64,000 nucleotides of DNA from Lactuca virosa (GCA_928212115.1 CAKMRJ010003334.1:25803395-25867394), one strand, 5' to 3'. Positions 23,241 to 35,747 are shown, counted from the first letter of the stretch. Translations and numbers: made by a program. Notes: generated by a model from the sequence alone, not told the origin.

Positions 23241-25033
23241 CTTACATGGGCCTTACCCTAGGCCCATTAAATTATTCTAGTCTAATTGCTTGACTTTGGA
23301 TGGCCCATTAATAACCCAATCATCAAGGCCCAATAAAGAGGCCCAACAATAAACCCAAGTGAAATTAGGGTTTCACATAAAATGACGATCAGGGTTAAGT
23401 GTTTCTCACTTAACCCATTAAGGACTTAATCCTCTAAGGACTTAATCCATTAAGTCCAATATTTCTTAGATTAATCTTTGCCAATGATTATTATTTAATA
23501 TCTCAAGTTATTAAATAATTCACGTGTGTGTCCCGATTAATTCTCAAAATTAGGGTTTTATTGGCATTAGGGTTTTCAAAACCCTAATTAGGGTTTCCAA
23601 CCCAAATACTAGCCCATTTATCAATTTGTTGGGCTTTTAGGTCAATTAGGGCTTTATTGGGCCTATTAGGCCCACTAGAATATCATTAAGCCCATTAGGG
23701 TTTTATTGGGTCAATTAGGGTCCATTAGGGCTTACAAGGCCCATTAGGGTTTCAAGCACCCTAAACGAATCGAACTCAACGAGGCAAGCACACCGCCACC
23801 CGACACGGCGGCCGGTGGCGGCAGCCACCACCTAACGGTGGTGGTGACGGATTTTCTTCACTATTCCAATTAATACAAAATTACAACAAAATAACCAAAC
23901 CGCACACACACACATACTAGGCTAAACACATACACACACAATGGTGGCTCATGGCGGCAGCCACCACCTCACGGTGGTGGTGGTGGCTGTTCTTGTAGTT
24001 TCCGGCCAAACAGCCCTACACGCAACACCTACTCGACAGAAATACACCCACACGCATTTTGTTGGTAGAAAGGACCCAGCCACCCACCTAGCGGCGTACG
24101 GTGGCGGCGGAGGCGCTAATGGTGGCGGCAGGTAGCAGCACCCAGCGAAGGGCGGTCTTCACGAGTTCGTTTCTGGTGACAGCAAGGTAACACACACATA
24201 CATGAGTGTCGCCTGAGATCCTGAAACAGCTTTCCGTCAACGGAAGTGACAGCAGTCGTGGCTAGCGGCGATACTAACGGTAGCAAAGGGAAATAGTGAA
24301 GGAGGGCGTCATCTTAAAGGAGCAGTCGCGACCTCCGGCGACCACGTCGTCTTCAACGGGAGCGACAACGGCCTACGATCCCATCCACTGTCTTCAACGG
24401 TCTTCCTCGGCTGCCTACTACATCACCGGCAGCGGCGGTGACGTTTGGATGGCGAAGCAGCGGTGGCAGTCGGCTGGAACTCGCCGGTCTCTCCTGATCG
24501 GAATAACGAAGAAAGGTGATGGCTGGTGGTTGTTGGCGGTCTCCGGCGATTGGCAACCTCATCGGAGATGGTTGCGACTTGAACAACAAAGGGAAATGGC
24601 ACCGGAGATCGGAGGAGAGGGGGGCGGCTGGATGGTAAGGTGATGGCTGCACCTCTCATTCCTAGGGTTAGGGTTACCTTAAGCTATATACCCGATCCCT
24701 CAAAACATTATGCCATAATAACAATATCAGTCCCTCCCCCTTCCCCTTTCTGTTAAATTCAATCCAATTGTTACCAAATGGCCCCTCCTTGACGAATTCT
24801 TCTCAAATTAAGTCTAATATTTACTCTTTAACCCCTGTTTCCATAAATTCTTTTATATTGGTCCAAATGATAACAAATAGCCCCTCCTCTTCCAAAACCT
24901 TTTCAAAATAAGTCCCTTAATTGCACTTTAACCCCCGAAACTAACAACCCGATAATTATTACTCGATTTTTGGGCTACTATACATTCATCAATTTATTTA
25001 TTTATTTAATAAATAAACGGGTGTTACATACAC

Positions 25034-25637
25034 ATTTGTACGCGAAGCGTACAAGCCAAGAAGTCTGTACGCTTAGCGTACAATCGTACAGTTGAGTATG
25101 CCTCGCGTAATCAGTCAGGGGGAGTTTTGCTTATTGGGCTTCAGTGTGGGCCATCAGTTGGGCTTAGTTGTCTTGGGCCGTGTTAGGCCATGAGGTTTTG
25201 GTCTGATAATTATTTTGAGAAGGCCTACGATGGGTTTGGGCCCAATTTGGAAAATTAGGCCATGGTTTGGGCCACGAGTGGTTTTTGGGTATTTGGGCTT
25301 GAGTGTTTGAGTTATTAATGGGCCATCGGAATATAAAGTGTTTTGGACTAGAAAGAATGGTTGGGCCTTAAGGTAAGTCCCATGTAAGGGGTTTGGGCCC
25401 AATCTGGAAAATTAGGCCATTGGTTGATTAATTAGCCTTCGGGCCTTTCCGTTTGTAAGTTTGGGTCTTAGATTTGGTCAAGGCCAGGTTAGGGGTAAAA
25501 TGGTCTTTTTACCCCAGGTATGGAGTTGTGGTTATGGATTGGAACCCAATTGTTAATTGAGTGTTGTTTTGTTATTGATAGTTCATGGATTTGTCAGCCT
25601 GCAGCCAAGGGTGTTTCTGTATGATTCAGCAGTACAA
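25034..25637 (+). other. LTR B transcribed part before the intron-like segment
   Basis: Resumes LTR B. It holds the second palindromic box pair (25038-25081), many GGCCCA/TGGGCC motifs and two degenerate GGCCCAATTT hairpins. No gene. Confidence 0.6.
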
Positions 25638-25958
25638 GGTGAGTCTTCTCACTATATCCATGGGTCGAAGACACTAATGTCGGCCCATTACGTGCTATGT
25701 GGTATGCTAGTTGTCACTGTGATACTTACATGGAAGACCCCGGGGGGAGCCCGTGGTAATTGGATATCATACCATGGGGGGAGCCCGTGGCATTCCAGGT
25801 AAAGACCATGGGGGAGCCCATGACATACTAGATAAAGACCATGGGGGGAGCCCATGACAACTATATGTATGTTGCATGATAATCTGTGGTTGTATGTTGT
25901 ATGGTATTTTGGGGAACTCACTAAGCTTTGTTCTTACAGTTTTCAGTTTATGTTTCAG
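25638..25958 (+). other. intron-like segment in LTR B
   Basis: AAGGTGAGTCT at 25636-25646, then CTCACTATATCC; GAACTCAC at 25914-25921, TAAGCTTTGTTCTTACAG and TTTCAGGTACTTCGG (AG at 25957-25958). Between them GACCATGGGGGGAGCCCATG-like units recur four to five times (25737-25856). Layout and border words match LTR A at 47240-47929, while the repeats do not. Confidence 0.55.
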
Positions 25959-26155
25959 GTACTTCGGTTTTCAAATGGATGGGCTCGGGATGATTGCAGA
26001 GCACACACCTCATGTTTCTGCCTTCTATGAATTACTCTGATCTATCAATGTTTTGCTAAAACTTAATTAATCTGGTTGTTATGGAAGATACATGTATTAA
26101 CGATTTATTAATCTAAAAACAAAGGTTTTTATGTCATGATTTTCGGGTCGTTACA

Positions 26156-27519
26156 GCGTTTCTTGTTAATGTGTCCAAGATGACAATGCCACAAGCATGC
26201 TTTGTCTATACCATTAGACGAATCAATTTGAAATACACTATTGCCTAAATTGTCTACACAAATCACAGTTTCATACACACCATCACAAGGTAAAGATTCA
26301 AAATAAAAAACACCATTTTATAAGTAGAAATAGAACCATTCAAATCATTAAATGAATATCTAAACCCTTGTCTAAACAATGCATGAAAAGAGATAATGTT
26401 TCTTGTCGTTTCTGCCGAGTAGCAACAATTTATTAAATCTAAACTAACACCATTACGAAGCACTAGACTATAAACCCCCATCTTGATAATAGGTGAAGAT
26501 CGCCTATTCCCCATGATCAAGTTCATTCTACCGTGCTCCACCTCCTCACTTCTTCTTAGCCCCTGCAAATCAGAACAAATATGAAATCCACATCCTGTAT
26601 CAAGGACCTAAGATCGAGAAGATGATGAGTTATTAGATGAAATAATGTATATATCTGCAGAAGTTGGCTTCACGTTGCCATCTTTGATATCCCGAAGATA
26701 CTTTGGGCAACTTCTTTTCCAATGCCCTTTGTCATTACAGTAAAAGCAAATAGCCAATTTGGGATCAGAAGAGGGTGGATGATCAGAACTGGACTTTCCT
26801 TTAGGGCCACTACTAAATGCACATGAGACTTTCCATTCCGGTTTGCTAGGGAGGACCTTTCCTCTTTTTACCCTTTCCTTTTCCAATGGATAGGACGGGA
26901 GCACTAGCAAGAATGGAGGCTATACTTTTACCCTTCATTATTTCTTCACTTGTCTGTAGAAGGTTGTGCAATTGAGCCAAGGTTGTCTCATTGTTGTTCA
27001 GATGATAGGTCAGAATGAACTGATCATAAAAACTGGTTAAGGAGTTTAGGACTATGTCAATACCCAACTCCTTATCAAAATGCACATTCAATCTAACAAG
27101 GCACTCCATGTAACGTTGCATTCTTTACACGTGGCCACAAACAGATTCTCCCTCCTTCATCTTCCACGCCATAAGGGACTTGACCACTTCGTACTTTTCT
27201 TGATGAGATCGCTTATGGTACTTTTCCATAAGGTCCTTGTTCATCTCATAGGGCCAATAATTCTCATAAAACCTTTGCATCTCATGGGTCATGGTGGCTA
27301 CCATGATGCAAGCAACTTTTGTTGCATTATCATAGTGCTTTTGGTAGGAAGCATATTCTTCATGAGTAGCTTTGCTTGGTTACGAAGGGCCAGCTTAATG
27401 TTTCGCATCCAATCATTATAATTGGAACCATCCAATATGACTTTGGAGCAGATAGAGAGCAAGGAAAAGTTGCGGTGGTTGGAGGAGGAGGAAGCAGAAG
27501 CATCAGTTGGAGTAGACAT
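26156..27519 (-). pseudogene. copia-1 gag, protease and integrase zinc-finger start
   Basis: Minus-strand reading from ATG at 27519: the Ser-rich start and VILDGSNYNDWMRNIKLALR of copia gag, the FDKELGIDIVLNSLTSFYDQF block, the CCHC knuckle CFYCNDKGHWKRSC, then the protease VLDTGCGFHIC (TGG to TAG just before it), the pre-integrase domain (GVYSLVLRNGV, NIISFHALFRQGFRY) and LWHCHLGHINKK, the His-His half of the integrase zinc finger. The matching Cys-Cys half lies at about 3590, across LTR B. Several frameshifts; not functional. Confidence 0.92.
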
Positions 27520-28836
27520 TTGTAAAAGGAAGGTAGTTTTAGTTATATAAGAACAATCCTTAATATGATAACCCAAAATAAAATATTAAGGCTAGGATCC
27601 AACTATATAATTCACAACTTACAAAAAGGGATGTCGTAATCTAATTGTAAATTTTATAAAGGTAGGTAAATGACGATTTACCAATTCCACCAATAGAAAA
27701 CGAAATTTAAAAGAAATTAAGTAAAGTGAAATACCTAGGTCTTTTTAGATTCATTGAAACTACTCAATGACATGTTTAATATCTAATTATGCTCTTCTAT
27801 TTGTGGCTGGGATACCGAGGATCACAAACAAGATGTGAATAACCATGCAAATGTGCTTGGCAACCTCATTATCATTTATCATCCCAATTGATGTGTTGGT
27901 AAGCCACACATGCTCTATCAACAATGATAATTTATGAGATACCTATTATAACTCTTTATTAGTCCCAATTAGTGTGCTGGTTAACCACACACACTCAACT
28001 AACGACTTATTAAATGTAATGTGCAATTCCATTGGTTAGCATACAAATTCACATTTTTCCTAAAGTAACTAAATTTGGGATTTTAATAAAAGAAGGTTCT
28101 AATACTTTTTAATATCATTATAATTCTAATGAGAATTAATGTCCTATCAAGTCTGTTCTACTAACGACCCTCCACCAATCAAGGAAGCGGTGGGATAGAG
28201 TGGACACCCATTCGATTACCATTTTATAGGCAGTTTCCTTATACCCCCTTATAAATCGGCTTCGTGAATGAGGCATACTAGCAACTTGACTGACTTAGTC
28301 TTATACATATAATATATTAACAATTAATAATAATATATATAAGGTGTATTTTAAACTTTTCAAAATACTAGGATTTATATTTTAAATTTCGAAATTAATA
28401 TCTAATTAATTAAATTTAAAATAAATTGACAATGATTTAATTATTATCTTTTAATTAATAGTTAATTAAATAAATTAAATCATTTAAGGATTATCTAATT
28501 AAATTAATCAAATAATTTATTCATAATCCTTACCCTCTAATTTTCGAAAATTAGGGTATAGGATTTATCCAATTTTATAATTATCCCTTTTAATCAAATT
28601 AAACTAACAATTATCTAAAATATGGAAACCCTAATAACCTACCATTTTTGAAAAAACTTGGGGAGGAAGGCTAGGGTTTCAAAACCATAGCCCTAAATTT
28701 CGAAAACTGGGGAAGGGGCTAGGGTTTCTAAAACCCTAACCCTATTCGAAATTCATGGCCTTTTAGGGTTTAATTTCTATAAACCCTAATTGATCTATTC
28801 TTCTATTATAACTATTCAACAGAAAACAAACCAAAC
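27520..28836 (-). other. copia-1 leader between primer site and gag
   Basis: About 1.3 kb, AT-rich and non-coding, unusually long for a copia leader. It contains a diverged duplication (CCCAATTGATGTGTTGGTAA at about 27885 and CCCAATTAGTGTGCTGGTTA at about 27964). Confidence 0.55.
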
Positions 28837-28848
28837 GCTCTGATTCCA
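28837..28848 (-). other. copia-1 primer binding site
   Basis: Minus strand TGGAATCAGAGC resembles the initiator tRNA-Met site TGGTATCAGAGC with one change, four bases inside the LTR border. Confidence 0.8.
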
Positions 28849-28852
28849 CTAA

Positions 28853-29706
28853 TGAGATTTAGGTAAACAAATAAAAATAAAACCCTTAAGTTTGCATGTA
28901 ACCTAAATAGGATCTATGTTTTCTCTATTGAACCTATAACTAAGAACATCAAATAGAACCATAGAAACCCTAGGATATTTTCGAAAAATATAAGAGATGG
29001 TTTTTGGATTACATACCTTTTAGTTGTTATAACAAACAACTAGAAATTCCCTTTGAAAATCTCTTGGAAGCTAGCGCCACAAATGTCGTGCCTCTAATGG
29101 AATCACACCCAAGCTAGCAAGAGGATAACTTAAGAGAAGTGAGAGGGGATAAGCAATTTTTGTCCAAGGCTTGTAGAGGGAAGGAGTGGACGAAATCAAT
29201 GGGCTAGGGGTTCCGCATATAGTTGAAGATACTTAGGGGCCAAAGATAGGGTTTAAGGGATAAGCTCTAGATTCCCTTGCTTGGTGACCAAGCAGCCCAA
29301 TCCCCTTATCCAAGGGGCTTTGGAAGAAATCATCTAGGTCTAACCCTAGATGATTTTCGTCCACCTCATTTCATGAGGTTCTAGAGCCTTCCTTCCTCAA
29401 CTATCAATAAATAACCAAATAGTCTATGCACTTTTAATTAATCTAATTAATCCCAAAATTAATTCCAATAAATTTCTGATTAATTATTAATTGAATAATA
29501 TGATTTCTAATTAATATATTATTTTCATAAAACATTAATAAACCATTTATTTAATTTATTATTCATATAATAAATTTATCTCTCTCTCTCTCTCTAAAAG
29601 TCATCCTGTCCAATTGCTAGGTTTGAGGGCAACCCAAAAGGGCTATGTTACTATCAGTTCAAGTATATACCAATTTTAGTTATAGGCTTAGACACATAAT
29701 CCAACA
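28853..29706 (-). repeat. copia-1 5' LTR
   Basis: 854 bp. Minus strand starts TGTTGGATTATGTGTC and ends AAATCTCA. It is similar to the 846-bp solo LTR at 29836-30681. The right border interrupts copia-2 pol. Confidence 0.85.
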
Positions 29707-31380
29707 ATTCGCCCATATCGTTAATCTTGTTCCTACCAAGAAGGTTGCCAAAACACCTCATGAAATGTGGAGCGGGAAACCTCCCTCACTCACACATATC
29801 AAGGTTTGGGTTGTGAGGCTCTCGTTAGATGCGAGTGATGGGTTATAAGCATAAATACAAATCCTATGTGTTCATGCAACCCTAAGATTAAGGATCTAGG
29901 TTTTCACTAGTTGAACATGCAAACTTGAATATCAAAGAGAAACCCTAAGAAGCTAGTATATAATTCAAAATTCATCAAATAATAAGGTTTAGATTCATAC
30001 CTCAATTGTTATGTAGTAATAACAATTAATCCTTACAGATCTTGAAATCTTGAAAGCAAGTGCCTCAAATGTGACACCTCTAATGGCTTACAAACACTCT
30101 TGCAAGAGGATGAGAGGAGAGAGGAGGGAATGCTCTTAGAAATTCGGGTCTACCAGGGTTCTTCCAAGGTGGCCGAAAATCCCAAGGCTAAGCTTATTTA
30201 TATATTGCACGTTGCTTAGTCCTAAAGTTAGGGTTTTCAGGTGGAAACACTAATTTCCTGCTTAAGGCATAAGCAAACCATGGACTCCTCTTCTACAAGA
30301 CCTTGGACGAAAACTTATAGGGCCACCCTATAATTTTCGCCCACTCCTATCCAAGGGGTCCAAGAGCCCAATTTTACAACTATCAATGATTTGCAAAACA
30401 ACCCCTGCACTTTTAATTAATTCATTTAATCCCAAAATTAATTCCAAATTAATTTCTGATTAAATATTAATTAAATAACATGATTTCTAATTAATATATT
30501 TTTATCATAACATATTAATAAATCATTTATATCAATTTATTATTCCAAATAATAAATTCAACTTCTCTCCAAAAGTCATCATGTCAAGTTGCAAGAGTGA
30601 AGGCAACCCAAAAGGACTTGTGCTTCTACCAATTTAAGTATATACCAATTATAGTTATGGGCTTAGACACCTAATCCAATAGCGAGACCCATGCCAAACC
30701 GGAACCCAAAGATGAGAGATGTATTTTGATTGGTTACCCAAAAAAGTCGTTTGAATACTTGTTCTACGAACCTTTTGATAACGCGGTATTTGTAGCCTAA
30801 AGAGGAGTCTTTCGTGAGAGAAAGATTATATCAAGAGGACAGTGGGAGTATAATTGAATTTGAAGAAATTCAGGAGTCATATAATGAGTCAACCTGAGGA
30901 TGAAATTCCTGTTGAACCTATTGACAATTTGTTACCTCTTCGTCGATCCGACAGAGTTATTATGCCACCCTCATTTTATGGTTGCCATATAACTGCGAAT
31001 GGGGACACATTTATCAGTGATAACACATTGGTAAATTTGGATGAGCCAGCTAACTACAAGGAAGCGATAACAGACCCTGAGGCTTCTAAATAGAAAAAAG
31101 GCAATGGATAGCGAGATCCAATCCATGTACGATAACAAAGTATGGAACTTGGTTAATTATACACCCGCTTGGAAGACTGTAGGTTGTAAATGGGTCTAAA
31201 AGAAGAAGACTGGCATGGATGGTAATGTACAAACATTCAAGGCCAAACTGGTTGCGAAAGGCTATACTCAAACCCAAAGGGTTGACTATGATGAGACTTT
31301 TTCATCGGTTGCCAAGATCAAGTCGATTAGGGTGATGCTTGTCATGACTATGAAGTATGTCAAATGGATGTCAAAACCAT
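29707..31380 (+). pseudogene. copia-2 pol fragment, interrupted by a solo LTR
   Basis: Plus-strand copia coding: FAHIVNLVPTKKVAKTPHEM and SLTHIKVW (29707-29835), then after the solo LTR GYPKKSFEYLFYEPFDNAVF, RRSDRVIMPPSFYG, NGDTFISDNTLVNLDEPANY, YDNKVWNLV, KLVAKGYTQTQRVDYDETFS and a final DYE..QMDVKT. It covers the integrase C-terminus to the first third of RT and contains stops. It breaks off at 31380 at the start of LTR G and does not resume on the other side. The upstream half is cut off by copia-1. Same lineage as copia-1, opposite strand. Confidence 0.9.
29836..30681 (-). mobile_element. copia solo LTR
   Basis: 846 bp flanked by GCGAG (29831-29835, 30682-30686). Minus strand starts TATTGGATTAGGTG (TG mutated to TA) and ends CATCA. 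Same family as the copia-1 LTR. Confidence 0.92.
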
Positions 31381-33577
31381 TGTGACAATTCCGAAAATTG
31401 TCACCGATCGCTAACATGACAAACATAATAGACTAAATATTAGTCAATCCAGGATAAAAATATAAGATTTTACATTCTGTTATCAGCCAAATCATCCGTA
31501 AACGGAGAATAAGGTGCCCAAAAAGTAGTGTCATCATATGTAGATAATTACGTATTACAAAAGTACACGTCTTCCCGATCCCGAAAATATAAATTTCATA
31601 AAAATCTGATACCATATGAATTAGATATGATTTTTTTAATATAAAAATCAATCGCACACAGAAAGTTGCAACGTAAAAAGCTACATAGAGAACAATTGAC
31701 TTTTAGCTAAAGTCACCAAAAGGAGAATCTTAGTACTCCTCGAGATAACAATTTTGAGACAAAAAATGCCAAAAACAGAGTCCGCACGAGAGATATGATT
31801 ATCGCAAAATCATTTAAACGTATAAAAATAAGGGCTAAAAATAAATTTAGAATTAGTCAAAACAACTTAAATAAAAGTTGTAGTACTCGTTGATATTTAT
31901 GCGTAGATATAAATAACATCAAAAACGGAGCTTGTATGAGGAAGTTACACAATTTACAAAAATGAGCATTTCGGCGCGCGCAACCGCGCGACACACAGGC
32001 TTCTAGAAGGGGGGGGGTACGTAGACCACTAAATTTCTGTCATGTGTCACGTAGCAGGAGGAACCACCCAACTAAGGTGTGGCGTGCCTCTGACTGGGCG
32101 CGCTTCCTGCATTTCTTCCCTATATATATAACGCTGCAATGCTCATTCTGATTTCACACTAAAACTTTCTTTCTCTCTTGATTTTCTTCGAAAAATCATC
32201 TTAGAAATCTAGAAAATCCCTTATTTATGTATGTTAATTATTATTTAGTCTCTTCCCTCGGGCCGCTTAATATCGAGCCCCCGAAGCTACCAGTCGCGGT
32301 CCTATGGTCTAGTAAAACACGCTTCAAGGGTGAGTTCACGGGCCCACTTTTACGATTTTAAAATATTTTACGGGGGAAATACATGTTATAATACAACACT
32401 ATTGATTTTATAATGATTGTTAATTGTATAATACTAGTAATATAATTATTCCTAGAAACGTTAGGGTAATATTATGCCTGGTAGATACACTGTCAAAATA
32501 TTTATAGATAATATTATGCCTAGTCATTACGTTGATCGACTTTATAGGATGACATCGTACTTAGTCGTTATGCTTACCAACTTTCAAACACAATATCGTA
32601 CCTAGTCGTTATGCTGACCAACCTTTAAAGATAACATCGTACCTAGTCGTTACCCTGACCAACTTTCAAACACAACATTGTTACGCTGAGCAACTTTATA
32701 GGATAACATCGTACCTAGTCATTACCTTGACCAACTTTCAAATATGACATCGTACCTAGTTGTTACCCTTACCAAATTTCAAATACAGCATTGCACCTAG
32801 TCGTTACGCTGACCAAATTTTTAAGGAAAACATCATACTTAGTTGTTACTATGGGCAAAATGTAGAGATAAATTTGTGTCTAGTCGTTATGCTGACCAAC
32901 TTTCAAACACAACATTGTTACGCTGATCAACTTTATTGGATAACATCGTACCTAGTCATTACCTTGACCAACTTTCAAACATGACATCGTACCCAGTTGT
33001 TACCCTTACCAAATTTTAAATACAAGATTACACCCAGTCGTTACGCTGACCAACTTTTTAAGGAAAACATCATACTTAGTTGTTACTATGGGCAAAATGT
33101 AGAGATAAATTCGTGCCTAGTCAGTATGCTGAGCAACTCACTAGGAAATGTGAGAACTTTATATCCCAAGTAGCTTAGAAAATTGAAGAGAATGATGGAT
33201 CCAAACCAGATCCTTGCTTCCTTGTAAACTTCCTTCTTCTCAAGCTTCACTAAAATCCAAGGAATAAGCTTCAAATTAAGAGAACAAGCTTTCAAATCTT
33301 CATGGAGGCTAGGGTTTCATTGATAGGGGGTTGGAGGCTAAAGAGGATGCCCTAATCATTGAGATTAGGTGCTTAAATATGGAGAAAACACTAAATATCA
33401 TGGGCTTGGGCTGCATCAGCTGTCACGTTGTGGCCTTCCTCTTGCCATGTCGAGGAGGTCATCTGGATACGCGTTTGGTGCTCCATTCACCACGTTGTGG
33501 CACAAGGTTTTTCCCAAAACCTTACCTTTGATCCCTCTAAGTCCTCAACTGCTCTATTTTAGAAAACGGGTGTTACA
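31381..33577 (+). mobile_element. LTR G (Ty3-like), flanks do not match
   Basis: Starts TGTGACAATTCC, whose first bases fold on AATTGTCAC, and ends GGGTGTTACA; 2197 bp. TATA-like CTATATATATAA at about 32121. The left flank is copia-2 RT, the right flank a gag fragment on the other strand, and no target duplication is visible, so it probably marks a deletion or recombination between two insertions. Confidence 0.8.
32329..33141 (+). other. intron-like segment in LTR G with higher-order repeat
   Basis: GGTGAGTTC at 32329-32337 and AACTCAC at 33135-33141 bracket a repeat array. The basic unit (ACCTAGTCGTTACGCTGACC..AACTTTCAAA) is roughly 43-60 bp. The last part is organised in blocks: AACATTGTTACGCTGA at 32674 recurs at 32911, a 237-bp period with the same order of variants. 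Confidence 0.65.
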
Positions 33578-34543
33578 GCACCACTTGTCCCTTCCGGGCA
33601 GACAAGAAAACCGACAACCTCCAAATGTGTCATTTGTGGTTGATCTTCGTGAAAACTATTTTAAATAAAAAAATCCGCATTTTTTTCTTTAGATTTTAGG
33701 AAATATTGATAACGATCAACAAAATTCTTTGGAGTGCGACATGTACAAGACCAATGATCGGTCATTCCAGAACGGTGAAAAATATTTTCAACATTCTTTT
33801 TGCCTTAAACACTTTTATCATTAGGATGTGGGTTTTTTTTATCCTTCCACTTCTCATGGTCACTTGTAATCATTTTATTGTTGTTACGATAATTATGACG
33901 ACCTCCATCACATCCATGACCTCGACCTCGACCGCGGTTAGACCCATGACTATGATGTTGCATTTACTTCAGGGAACAATCTAGAACCAGTCAGGTGTGA
34001 TTGGTGATTTTTCATCAATAACTCATTGTTTTGTTCAGCCACAAGAGGACATGATATTAATTCAAATATTTTTTAAAACCTTTCTCACGATATTGCTACT
34101 GCAGGAGCATGTTAGTGGTGTGAAAAGTAGAAAATGTTTTCTTTAGCATGTCTTCATCAGTTCTAGTTTCACCACATAATTTTAGTTGAGAAGTAATTTT
34201 AAACATGGTTGAATTATACTCACTCATAGATTTAAAATCTTGTAACCGAAGTTGTAACCAATCAAAATGAGCTTTAGGAAGTACCAATGTTTTTTGATGA
34301 TCATACCTCTCATTGAGATTATTCCAAAGATCGGCTGGATCTTTGACAATGAGGTATTCGACTTTCAATCCTTCATCAAGATGATGAAGAAGGAAATTTG
34401 TCGCATTTTTAATGCATTTGCAGCTTTATGGTGTTTCTAAGACCCATAACATCAAAGTGAATTTCAACATCAAGGATCTATGATAAATAATTATTTCCAC
34501 TGATGTCAAGAGCCATGAACTCAAGTTTGCTAAGGTTTTTCAT
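33578..34543 (-). pseudogene. retrotransposon gag fragment (UBN2-type, copia-like)
   Basis: From ATG at 34543: LSKLEFMALDISGNNYLS, DPADLWNNLNERYDHQKT, LQLRLQDFKSMSEYNSTMFK, QLKLCGETRTDEDML, then a Gly/Arg-rich part and the zinc knuckle remnant (MTDHWSCTCRTPKNF). This is the widespread plant copia-type gag with CCHC knuckle. Several stops and shifts. Cut off at LTR G. Confidence 0.85.
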
Positions 34544-34795
34544 AATGAAAATATCAATCAAAATAAAGACTTGTATGTTAGGGTATTATTAGTTAAGAAA
34601 TTCCATAAAATAACGTATGAGCATTGTACATGTGAACTTATAAAATATACATACTTGAAGATGAGAAGAACGATAAGAAGGTTGAGCTATATGGTAGAGT
34701 ATTGTTGATAACGTATTATAAAATATAAGTTAATTTATAGAACAATGTAGGAAATGAGATTGTAAAGAACTTTATTTCATTACTTATGGTAAAAC

Positions 34796-35747
34796 CATGG
34801 GCGGATTCTCTATAGGGCCAGGGGGCCATGGCCCCCCTGATTTTTTGGATTATTGTAGTAGTTAAATACATAAGAGTTGGTTTTATTTGTTCACACACTT
34901 CGTTGCCCCCTGATTCATTAGATATGCATTTATATATAATGTAATTTAAAAAAATGTTAAAATAAAAACTTTGAAACTCCAGAAATTTAATTTTGTTTGA
35001 CTATTTCAACTGATAATTACGAAAATATATTGTTGTAACAAAATCCAAAAATTTACTTAAAAAATCACTACCAATTTCAAAGAAATCGGGATATGATAAT
35101 TAGGAAACTAAAGATAACCATAAAAATATTCTAATATCAACATATTAACTCAATCTTTGATAAAGTACAAAACCCTAGACTAAAATTGAGAAAAGATTTC
35201 TTGTCGTAAAAATATTACTTGCCGGTAAACATAGTAACAACGGAGAAGGAGTGCTCACCTCCGTCGTACTTCTCATCACAATTCAAAAACCTTAGACCAG
35301 ATAAACGTCTATGTGGTCATCACCGAAGTGCTCACCACTTCGTCTCTCCAGTTTGACGTTTCTGACTTTGGTGTCTCGCCTCTGGTGTTCGCTGGAATGC
35401 TCTCCCTTTCTCCTCTCTGCCAGATCGGTAAGTTTTACGTTTTTTTTCACTTTATCTTTCTTTTTCATCTGTAAGTTTTTCCCTTTCTCTTTCTTTTTAT
35501 CTTTTACTTTCTCTCACTAAAATGTTAGTATGTCAATGGTCGGCAGTAGTGAAGACTTAAAGATACAAAAGCTGCCAAGTGCCAAAAGTTATTGTTTTTT
35601 TTTCGAATTCTCGTGTTATTGAACATAGTAAACCAAATGTTATTTCTAATAATTAGATTAGTAGCTTTCTAAGTTTTTTGGGTTACGTTATTTCCATGGT
35701 TTTGCGCCCCCCCCCCCCCCAGTTAATTCGCTCGTGTTCCGCCCTTG
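34796..35747. mobile_element. non-autonomous hAT transposon
   Basis: 8-bp duplication GGTAAAAC (34788-34795, 35748-35755) and terminal inverted repeats CATGGGCGGA / CAAGGGCGGA. 952 bp, no transposase. It contains GGGGGCCATGGCCCCCC near the left end and a 14-base C run at about 35707. Duplication length and termini fit hAT. Confidence 0.88.

Larger units (their letters stand above)
22066..25028 (-). mobile_element. solo LTR D (Ty3-like)
   Basis: Flanked by TACAC (22061-22065, 25029-25033). On the minus strand it starts TGTAACACCCG and ends GGATGTTATA, where the expected final CA has become TA. At 2963 bp it contains no coding region of an element, so it is a solo LTR. Content in minus order: TATA-like GGGTATATAGC near 24680, a GC-rich stretch (24100-24650) with chance open frames, many GGCCCA and AGGGTTT motifs (23040-23760), then the intron-like segment. 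Confidence 0.9.
3646..26155 (+). mobile_element. Ty3 solo LTR B, itself split by two insertions
   Basis: Starts TGTAACGCCTTG and ends CGGGTCGTTACA. Copia-1 integrase reads up to both borders, and the flanking 5-mers are GAGTT (3641-3645) and GCGTT (26156-26160), a target duplication with one mismatch. After removal of the Athila element (4185-21443) and LTR D (22066-25028) and their duplications, about 2278 bp remain (539 + 617 + 1122), close to the 2175 bp of LTR A, whose wording it shares (GGGGAACTCACTAAGCTT, TTTCAGGTACTTC). No internal region remains, so it is a solo LTR. Confidence 0.88.

Noticed and set aside
24296..24643. 115-residue GC-rich frame in LTR D
   Set aside because: It lies in the transcribed part of a solo LTR, is antisense to the LTR and shows no recognised domain; high GC alone lengthens chance frames.
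34544..34787. Promoter or LTR of the gag fragment upstream of 34543
   Set aside because: About 240 bp of AT-rich sequence with no LTR border, primer site or gene recognised before the hAT element.
35305..35520. 69-residue Phe/Ser-rich frame
   Set aside because: T-rich low complexity inside the hAT element.
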